This document shows, one piece after another, positions 58,048 through 64,000 of a DNA stretch of 64,000 nt (position 1 is its first letter; each line of letters begins with the position of its first letter). Origin of the DNA: SIG603 sp044432645 (GTDB lineage: Bacteria > Bacillota > Clostridia > Oscillospirales > Acutalibacteraceae); NCBI GenBank assembly GCA_044432645.1, contig JAWXUM010000002.1:62001-126000 (forward strand), read 5' to 3'. Made by a program: the position numbers and the translations under genes. The notes beneath the pieces are model-generated. The model had not been told where the DNA came from. It made no database searches and saw only the letters and a program-made list of their open reading frames with translations.

Positions 58048-58305
58048 ATGAAAAGTTTTAAATATATAATTAAAGATGAATTTGGAATTCATGTTAGACC
58101 AGCTGGACTTTTAGTAAAAGAGGCAAAAAAACTTAATTCGAAAATATTTTTAGAAAAAGACGATGCAAAAATTGAAGCTACAAAACTTATGGCAATTATG
58201 TCAATGGGTGTAAAACAAGGTGATGAAATTTTAATTTCTGTTGACGGCATCGACGAAGACAGAGCGATAACTGCTATGAAAACTTTTTTTGAAAACAACC
58301 TTTAA
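58048..58305 (+). CDS. HPr family phosphocarrier protein lacking regulatory Ser46
   Basis: 85 aa. Phospho-accepting His15 in FGIHVRPAGLLV. At the position of the HPr-kinase target Ser46 it has Lys46 (EATKLMAIMSMG versus the usual LKSIMGVMSLG), with Thr45 before it, so it should not be a substrate for HPrK/P in the canonical way and would not act as a CcpA corepressor. Adjacent to Enzyme I (9 nt) and downstream of the mannosidase by 4 nt. It may serve as a dedicated PTS carrier for this locus. Start supported by AAAGG. Confidence 0.9.
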   Translation: MKSFKYIIKDEFGIHVRPAGLLVKEAKKLNSKIFLEKDDAKIEATKLMAIMSMGVKQGDEILISVDGIDEDRAITAMKTFFENNL

Positions 58306-58314
58306 GAGGTGCAT

Positions 58315-59928
58315 ATGGAAAAATATTTCGGAAAATCAGCACACAAAGGAATAGCTATAGGCGAAATTTTCGAGCTAGAAAAAGTGAATTATGAAATTAG
58401 TGAAACCAAAATTAGCAACAAAAAAGCAGAAATTGATAAATTTATACACGCACAAAAACAAGCTGTTTTAGAACTTCAAAATCTTTATAAACACGCTCTT
58501 AAAGAAGTTGGAGAAAATAATGCGACAATATTTGAAGTCCATCAAATGATGTTGGAAGATGAAGATTTTGTAGGTCAAATAATTAATTTTATTGAAGATG
58601 ATAATTTTAACGCAGCATATGCAGTACAAAAATCTAGCGAAAATTTTGCAGATATATTTTTAAAAATGAATGATAAATATATGAACGACAGAAGTGCTGA
58701 TGTTTATGATATATCAAAAAGGCTTATTAAAATTTTGCTAGGAAACGGCAATGAACAAAAAGAAATAACAAAGCCATGTATCGTTGTAGCAGATGATTTA
58801 TCACCAAGTGAAACTGTGCAACTAGATAAAACTAAAGTGTTAGCGTTTGTTACAAGACAAGGTTCATTTAATTCTCACACAGCAATTTTAGCAAGAACCT
58901 TAGATATTCCAGCTATTGTTTCTTGTAGTGTAAGCTATGATATAAAAGGGAAAAATTCTATAGTTAATTCATTTGAAGATTTATTTATCGTTGAGCCAAC
59001 AGATTTAGAACTTGAAAAAGCTAAGAAAATTATAAATCAACAAAACGAAAAAAATAAATTATTAGATGTTTATGTGAATAGAGAATGTCAAACGAAATCT
59101 GGTAAAAAAATAAAACTTTATGCCAATGTTGGAAGTTTGACCGACATGGATAAAGCCTTAGCAAACGGAGCAAAAGGAATTGGTTTATTTAGAAGTGAAT
59201 TTATATATTTAGAAAAAAGTGAATTTCCAAACGAAGAAGAACAATTTACTATATATAAAAATGCTATTGAAAAACTAAATGGAAAAACATTGGTTATAAG
59301 AACTTTAGACATTGGTGCCGACAAGCAAATTGACTATTTTAACCTTGATAAAGAAGAAAATCCAGCTTTAGGGCTACGTGCAATCAGGTTTTGTCTTAGC
59401 AACGTAGAAGTTTTTAAAACGCAATTAAAAGCATTGATAAGGGCAAGTGCTTACGGTGAAATTTCTATCATGATTCCTATGATAACAAATGTTTGGGAAA
59501 TTAAGAAAGTTAAGGGAATTATGAATAAAATCAAAGTAGATTTTAAAACACAAGGCATAAACTATGGAAATATATCATTTGGAATTATGATTGAAACCCC
59601 AGCTGCTGTAATCATTGCAGACGATTTAGCAAAAGAGGTCGATTTTTTTAGCATAGGAACTAACGATTTAACCCAGTACTGTTTGGCAGTAGATAGGCAA
59701 AACCAAAAGCTTGACATGTTTTACAACCCTCACCATAAAGCTATTCTTAAAATGATAAAAATGACAATTGAAGCTGCTCATAAAAATGAAATTTGGGTAG
59801 GAATTTGTGGAGAATTAGCGTCAGATTTAAGCCTAATTGAAACTTTTATAAACTACGATATTGACGAATTATCGGTTTCACCAAGCATGATTTTACCAGT
59901 GAAAAAGACAATTTGTGATTTAGATTAA
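58315..59928 (+). CDS. ptsI: PTS Enzyme I (phosphoenolpyruvate-protein phosphotransferase)
   Basis: 537 aa from the ATG at 58315 (MEKYFGKSAHKGIAIGEI); AGAGGTG upstream. N-terminal HPr-binding domain, phospho-His in GSFNSHTAILARTLDIPAIV (~183-202), and C-terminal PEP-binding TIM barrel with GLFRSEFIYLEKS, RTLDIGADKQ, NPALGLRAIRFCL, GIMIETPAAVIIA, SIGTNDLTQYCLAVDR and GICGELASD. Slightly shorter than typical Enzyme I (~570 aa). Transfers phosphate from PEP to HPr. Co-transcribed with mngB-type and HPr genes. Confidence 0.94.
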   Translation: MEKYFGKSAHKGIAIGEIFELEKVNYEISETKISNKKAEIDKFIHAQKQAVLELQNLYKHALKEVGENNATIFEVHQMMLEDEDFVGQIINFIEDDNFNAAYAVQKSSENFADIFLKMNDKYMNDRSADVYDISKRLIKILLGNGNEQKEITKPCIVVADDLSPSETVQLDKTKVLAFVTRQGSFNSHTAILARTLDIPAIVSCSVSYDIKGKNSIVNSFEDLFIVEPTDLELEKAKKIINQQNEKNKLLDVYVNRECQTKSGKKIKLYANVGSLTDMDKALANGAKGIGLFRSEFIYLEKSEFPNEEEQFTIYKNAIEKLNGKTLVIRTLDIGADKQIDYFNLDKEENPALGLRAIRFCLSNVEVFKTQLKALIRASAYGEISIMIPMITNVWEIKKVKGIMNKIKVDFKTQGINYGNISFGIMIETPAAVIIADDLAKEVDFFSIGTNDLTQYCLAVDRQNQKLDMFYNPHHKAILKMIKMTIEAAHKNEIWVGICGELASDLSLIETFINYDIDELSVSPSMILPVKKTICDLD

Positions 59929-59962
59929 AAAAATGGGTGAACTTTTTTGTTCACCCATTTTG
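59929..59962. terminator. Bidirectional terminator between ptsI and the glycyl radical enzyme gene
   Basis: ATGGGTGAAC / GTTCACCCAT with a TTTTTT loop, A-run on the left and TTT on the right; serves both convergent genes. Confidence 0.85.
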
Positions 59963-59964
59963 CG

Positions 59965-62115
59965 TTAAAATTCAGTACGTTTAATAATTTGCTCTTTCAA
60001 TTTATCTGATAAATATATAAAATTATCAGAAAATCCACCAACTCTTACAATAACATCTTTATGTTTTTCAGGGTTTTTAAGTGCATCAAGCAAAGTTTCT
60101 CTGTCTACTACATTAATTTGAAGTTGAGTTCCACCTTCAGAAAAATAAGTAGAGCAAAGTTGCTTCACTTTAAATCTACCAATTTCGTCTTGGAAATTCT
60201 TGCTGTCAAGCCTTAAATTTAAAACAGAAGTTCCAACAAAATTTTCTTGTGGTATAGCTAAAGTTGCTCCCATTGTAGAAGTAGGACCTTGCATGTCGCT
60301 ACCCTGTGAAGGGCCAGCGCTGTCAGCTAAAACATCGCTGTCGCCACGTCCGTCAGGGGTAGCACAAACTTTATTACCAAAAGTTTCAGCAGCTATCCAT
60401 AAAATTATCGCAGGCATAAAGTAACCGTTACCACGGTAACAACGGAAAGTCTTAATTTTATTTGGAATATAAGTCATTAAATCGGTTGTAATTTCATTAA
60501 TTTCAGTATTAAAATTACCATATTTTTCAATATTTAAAAAATCTTTTTGAAGTTTTTCAAAACCGTCATAATTTGTACTTAAAGCTACTAAAATATCTTT
60601 TTTAGTTACACCTTTAAGCTTACCCTTAAAAAATTGCTTCATAGTATAAAGCGAATTTATAGTATTAGTTGAACCATAAATATTAGTTGAGTCAAAATTA
60701 TATTTAGTTCCACCGTCAGCATAGTTTTTTGCACTGCCCATACAATCTGTAAATAATGTTCTTAAAGGAAAAGGGTTATGTTTCCCATAAGCATGTTGTC
60801 TTAAATTTATTTGTGTTTTCATATCTTCGAGGCTTACATCTAAATCACGAATAAACTTGCTGTAGAAATCATCATAATTTTCGCTACTCATAAGTTCATT
60901 AAAAATTGTGTTAGAAAAAATATCTAGCACATTAAAAGCAGTCCAAATAGAGTCGCAACAGCTTTTTCCTTGTATCATAACTTCACTACAGCCACCAAAA
61001 ACATAGTTAACAGCATCTTCCATTGGCACATTATATTGGTTTACTAGTCCGTTTATGTACATTCTTTCATTTACAATAGCTGGCTGAGTGTAACCTTTTG
61101 ATGTGTTATCTAAATATAAATCCCAAAGTTTTTGTGGCATGTCTTCACGAACACGCAAGCTCATATTTGGTGAGCGAATACCACCAATTGCTTTAACGCA
61201 AATTTCAGTAATTTTGTTGTAATCAGCAGTACCGTCAGCTTTGCTACCGCCAACGGTTACATGTGTTGTACCTGGGTGACCTAGCCTTTTTTCAATAGTA
61301 GAAAGCATAGAGCGTATGCATTTGTATGCAAAATCTTCGTCAACTGTTTCATCGCTCTCAAAATAAGGGTACAGCATTTTATCAATTCTACCTGGCTCAA
61401 AACAATTGCAAATAAACATTAAACTGTCAATAGTTATAAAAGCCTCATAAAAATTAGTAGCAGGGGAAAGAGGAACTGTTTTTGTAGCGCTTATCAGTCT
61501 AAGCAAGTCTTCATCAGGGTTTTCTATTTCTGTTAAAGATTTATTATAATTTTCGCAAAATTCAGTTATACCCTCGGTTAAATCTAACATAGCGTTATAA
61601 AACTGAATTTTTTCGAAGTCAGTTTCGGTTTCCAAAGCTTTTAGAGCGTCTTTTTTATAACCTATAATTCCGTTTTCAAGTACATACTCAAAGTCTAATA
61701 TATGATGCAAACCATAATGAAGCCAACGAACATTACTAACATCGTGTAAAGCGTTTTCGCTGTTTGCCATAACAGCTTTTTTTATCTCAAATTCTAAAGC
61801 GTTATTAGTTTCTATTTTGCTAAATTCATCTTTATTAACAACGCAAACACCGTCAGGGTTAACATAACAAACATTATTGTCACGCATTAAACCATTCATA
61901 TTATTTTTATTATCAGCATAAACAATTTGACCTTTAGAATAACATGGAAGCTTAGCACTTTCGAACATGTATCTTAAAGAACGAGATGCACGTCGTTGGT
62001 AAGTTTCATTTAAATTTTTATAGTAAATAGCAGCAGAAATAAAGCCGTTTTTCTTTAAAAATCTACTATGTGCAGATATTTCATAATCGTTTTCAATGGA
62101 ATTAATAGCTTTCAT
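59965..62115 (-). CDS. Glycyl radical enzyme (pyruvate formate-lyase-like, function unknown)
   Basis: 716 aa. The glycyl radical box is at the C-terminus: RVGGFSDNFIYLS with Gly694 the predicted radical site; the catalytic Cys376 lies in FGGCSEVMIQG (GCxE with Glu378). It is shorter than PFL (~760) and than choline or glycerol lyases (~790-850). The residues around the cysteine do not match PFL's Cys-Cys pair, so a formate-lyase reaction is unlikely and a dehydratase/lyase reaction is more likely. No activating radical-SAM enzyme lies within the window. GGAG site; the gene is divergent from a sulfatase gene by 89 nt. Confidence 0.87.
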   Translation of the reverse strand: MKAINSIENDYEISAHSRFLKKNGFISAAIYYKNLNETYQRRASRSLRYMFESAKLPCYSKGQIVYADNKNNMNGLMRDNNVCYVNPDGVCVVNKDEFSKIETNNALEFEIKKAVMANSENALHDVSNVRWLHYGLHHILDFEYVLENGIIGYKKDALKALETETDFEKIQFYNAMLDLTEGITEFCENYNKSLTEIENPDEDLLRLISATKTVPLSPATNFYEAFITIDSLMFICNCFEPGRIDKMLYPYFESDETVDEDFAYKCIRSMLSTIEKRLGHPGTTHVTVGGSKADGTADYNKITEICVKAIGGIRSPNMSLRVREDMPQKLWDLYLDNTSKGYTQPAIVNERMYINGLVNQYNVPMEDAVNYVFGGCSEVMIQGKSCCDSIWTAFNVLDIFSNTIFNELMSSENYDDFYSKFIRDLDVSLEDMKTQINLRQHAYGKHNPFPLRTLFTDCMGSAKNYADGGTKYNFDSTNIYGSTNTINSLYTMKQFFKGKLKGVTKKDILVALSTNYDGFEKLQKDFLNIEKYGNFNTEINEITTDLMTYIPNKIKTFRCYRGNGYFMPAIILWIAAETFGNKVCATPDGRGDSDVLADSAGPSQGSDMQGPTSTMGATLAIPQENFVGTSVLNLRLDSKNFQDEIGRFKVKQLCSTYFSEGGTQLQINVVDRETLLDALKNPEKHKDVIVRVGGFSDNFIYLSDKLKEQIIKRTEF

Positions 62116-62144
62116 AGAAATTCTCCTAAAATATTTTTTTGTTA

Positions 62145-62173
62145 TTGTAAATTTTATATTTTTATTATATAAT
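62145..62173 (+). promoter_or_regulatory. Sigma-A promoter of the sulfatase gene
   Basis: TTGTAA (62145-62150), 17-nt spacer, TATAAT (62168-62173). Confidence 0.6.
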
Positions 62174-62204
62174 TTATATATAATTATTAGAAAGAGTGAA
62201 GAAT

Positions 62205-63665
62205 ATGGAAAAAACTAACATAATAGTCTTTATGACTGACCAACAAAATGCAGAAACTGTTTATAAAAACAACAGAGCTAAAACACCTAATTTAGACAGA
62301 TTTTTAGATCAATCTACACATTTTACACATTGCTATACAACATCACCACACTGTTGCCCTAGTAGAGCTACATTTTTTACTGGTCTTTACCCATCTGAAC
62401 ATGGTGTATGGAACAATGTAGAGGTTGATAACACACTTTCTAGAACAGTTTTTGACGGAATAAAAATGTTCCCTGAAACTTTAAAAGAAAATGGATATAA
62501 CACAATTTTTTCAGGCAAATGGCATGTAAGTGCTTATGATGGTCCATTAGATAGAGGTTTTGATAAAGTTCTTCGTGAGTATATTTCAAATTATGGACGA
62601 ATGAAGCCTTGCAACAAAGCTTTTTGTAACGATTGGGAAAAAGTTTATATTAAAGAAAAAGCAATTGATAAAAATATCAATAAAGATAATAAAGAGTTTG
62701 GTAGAATTTTACGTGAGGGATACCCTACATATTATCAATTTGGAACAGATGAAAACCCATTCGGTGATACAGATACAGTAAATCTATCTTGTGAATATAT
62801 CGAAAATTACCAAGATGATGAACCGTTATTTATGTATATTGGTGCAACAGGGCCTCATGACCCTTACTGCGTTCCACAACAGTTTATTGACTTGTACGAC
62901 ATTGATGAAATTGAACTTCCTAAGAGCTTTTATGACAAAATGGAAGACAAGCCAGCTCTTTATAGAAGAACAAAAATGCAGTTTGATTTAACAGAAGCTG
63001 AACATAAAGAAAGTATTAGAAGATACCTAGCTTTCGTTTCTTATGAAGATTATTTGTTTGGTAAAGTGATTGACAGTATAGAAAAAAGTTCAATCAAAGA
63101 TAATACAGTTGTTATGTACACCACTGACCACGGCGATTATCTTGCTAATCACGGCTTGTGGGCAAAAGGTTTACCTTGTTTTAAAGAGGCTTACAATATT
63201 CCTACAATCATTAGAGGAAAAGGCTTTGCGCAAGGCGTTACATGCGACAAATTAACTTCAATTTCTGATTTTGCTCCGACAATTTTAGATATTGCTGGTG
63301 TTACTGCTGAAACAAAAATGACAGGTAAATCTTTAGTGCCACTTTTAAATGGAACTTGCGAAGATAATTTTAGAGAAGAAATTTTTACACAAACAAACGG
63401 CAATGAAATTTACGGTATTCAAAGGGCTGTCTGGAATAAAAAGTGGAAATTTGTATACAATACATTCGATTTTGATGAATTATACGACTTAGAAAACGAC
63501 CCAGATGAACTCCATAATTTGTTACCAAACGAAGATTATAACGAAGTGGTAAAAGAAATGCTTAAAAAAATATGGACATTTGCTAAAGATACAAAAGATG
63601 CTTGTACTTGCCCATATATTATGGTTGGGCTTGCACAATACGGTCCTGGAATAATTTTAGATTAA
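62205..63665 (+). CDS. Type I sulfatase (arylsulfatase/choline-sulfatase superfamily)
   Basis: 486 aa from the ATG at 62205 (MEKTNIIVFMTDQQNAE); a GTG three codons earlier is less likely. Formylglycine motif C-x-P-S-R: Cys50 in PHCCPSRATFFTGLYPSEHG, which needs conversion by an anaerobic sulfatase-maturating enzyme. Metal ligands in FMTDQQ, GKWHV (~107), GATGPHDPY and TTDHGDYLANHG (~305-316). No signal peptide is seen, so it is predicted cytosolic, acting on small sulfated molecules. Substrate unknown; neighbouring mannosidase and GRE genes suggest glycan or organosulfate breakdown. Confidence 0.9.
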   Translation: MEKTNIIVFMTDQQNAETVYKNNRAKTPNLDRFLDQSTHFTHCYTTSPHCCPSRATFFTGLYPSEHGVWNNVEVDNTLSRTVFDGIKMFPETLKENGYNTIFSGKWHVSAYDGPLDRGFDKVLREYISNYGRMKPCNKAFCNDWEKVYIKEKAIDKNINKDNKEFGRILREGYPTYYQFGTDENPFGDTDTVNLSCEYIENYQDDEPLFMYIGATGPHDPYCVPQQFIDLYDIDEIELPKSFYDKMEDKPALYRRTKMQFDLTEAEHKESIRRYLAFVSYEDYLFGKVIDSIEKSSIKDNTVVMYTTDHGDYLANHGLWAKGLPCFKEAYNIPTIIRGKGFAQGVTCDKLTSISDFAPTILDIAGVTAETKMTGKSLVPLLNGTCEDNFREEIFTQTNGNEIYGIQRAVWNKKWKFVYNTFDFDELYDLENDPDELHNLLPNEDYNEVVKEMLKKIWTFAKDTKDACTCPYIMVGLAQYGPGIILD

Positions 63666-63668
63666 TTA

Positions 63669-64000
63669 CTAAACATCAAAAAACATATTATCCATATATT
63701 CTTGCATGAATGTTTGAGAAGTTGCTAAATCCAAAAGGTTAACCCCTTTTGAGTAACTTCTCACTTCATCAATATTGTTTTTGTTTAACAATATCATTTG
63801 CGCACCAGTAAGTGCTGCGTTGCCAAGCAAATTAACTTTAGGAACTAATTCGTTTGGAATTAAACCAATTTTGCCAGCATTGATTAAGTTTAAATAACTG
63901 CCGAAACCACCAGCGATATGTAAAGTGTCAATTTTGTCAAAAGACAACTTGCTGTCCTTTATAAGTGTAACTAGACCGGCACAAATTGCACTTTTGGCAA
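63669..64000 (-). CDS. RACo-like ASKHA-domain protein (DUF4445), C-terminal part, runs off right edge
   Basis: Only the last ~110 codons are visible; the frame is open to the edge and the start lies outside. The sequence SAICAGLVTLIKDSKLSFDKIDTLHIAGG, then GSYLNLINAGKIGLIP and VNLLGNAALTGAQMILL, ends DLATSQTFMQEYMDNMFF: the C-terminal ASKHA part of DUF4445/RamA-RACo proteins, ATP-dependent reductive activators of corrinoid proteins. The upstream N-terminal [2Fe-2S] domain would confirm this. It is convergent with the sulfatase, with 3 nt between the stops. Methyltransferase or corrinoid genes are expected beyond the right edge. Confidence 0.82.
   Translation of the reverse strand, partial: AKSAICAGLVTLIKDSKLSFDKIDTLHIAGGFGSYLNLINAGKIGLIPNELVPKVNLLGNAALTGAQMILLNKNNIDEVRSYSKGVNLLDLATSQTFMQEYMDNMFFDV

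Noticed and set aside
1..64000. CRISPR arrays, tRNA or rRNA genes, prophage or IS transposases
   Set aside because: No regularly spaced repeats, cloverleaf candidates, rRNA blocks or transposase motifs were recognised while reading both strands by eye; a tRNAscan or Rfam search would settle RNA genes.

Overview
The window is AT-rich, gene-dense and entirely chromosomal in character. Gene families, operon orders and strong AGGAGG-type ribosome sites point to an anaerobic, low-GC member of the Clostridia (Bacillota), probably gut- or sediment-associated. Evidence: ylxM-ffh-rpsP-khpA, yicC-remA-gmk-rpoZ-priA-def-fmt-rsmB-rlmN-prpC-prkC-rsgA-thiN, ytfJ and a spoVM-like gene, glycyl-radical and CCG-type heterodisulfide-reductase enzymes, and no oxygen-dependent enzymes. 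I could not fix the family or genus. I saw no rRNA, tRNA, CRISPR array, prophage or insertion sequence with a transposase.

Layout. 1-2079 (minus): tmk, a DJ-1 family gene, 5-formyl-THF cyclo-ligase and the start of a probable mltG. 2198-4473 (minus): ylxM-ffh-rpsP-khpA. 4618-6075 (plus): a threonine-aldolase-like enzyme fused to a DUF1232 domain. 6132-10357 (minus): a two-gene BadF/HgdC-type activase system. 10543-13672: a class-I glutamine amidotransferase-like hydrolase, a VanY-like carboxypeptidase and gltX. 13678-14005: a nested palindromic repeat element and a candidate BirA operator in front of birA. 15074-20621: rpmB (minus), then M50 protease, scpAB, DUF2953, ytfJ, D,D-carboxypeptidase, rluB and a GNAT-like gene overlapping it. 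20817-33772: the long housekeeping cluster from yicC to spoVM.

33841-37126: an aldo/keto reductase, an AraC regulator and a divergent GH4 alpha-galactosidase. 37319-49972 is the most interesting part: one promoter with a 20-bp palindrome, followed by a malate-specific LDH-fold dehydrogenase, HdrB, HdrC, HdrA, MvhD, two FlxB/FlxC-type Fe-S proteins, an NAD(P)H/FAD protein (FlxA type), a soluble FrdB/FrdA pair, two-subunit fumarase and an AAE-family transporter. Together these would convert oxaloacetate to malate, fumarate and succinate, reduce fumarate in the cytosol with electrons taken from NAD(P)H through a putative bifurcating Hdr-Flx complex, and export succinate. No membrane anchor for the fumarate reductase is present. 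I consider this the best candidate for an undescribed system; the coupling is inferred from gene order, not demonstrated.

49998-55341 (minus): an MFS transporter, a DUF4317 protein and galacturonate catabolism genes uxaB/uxaA. 55464-59928 (plus): mngB-type GH38 alpha-mannosidase with HPr and Enzyme I of the PTS, the HPr lacking the regulatory Ser46. 59965-64000: a glycyl radical enzyme (minus), a type I sulfatase (plus) and the C-terminal end of a RACo-like ASKHA protein running off the right edge (minus). The right-hand 28 kb therefore joins sugar-acid and glycoside breakdown to a succinate-forming anaerobic electron sink.
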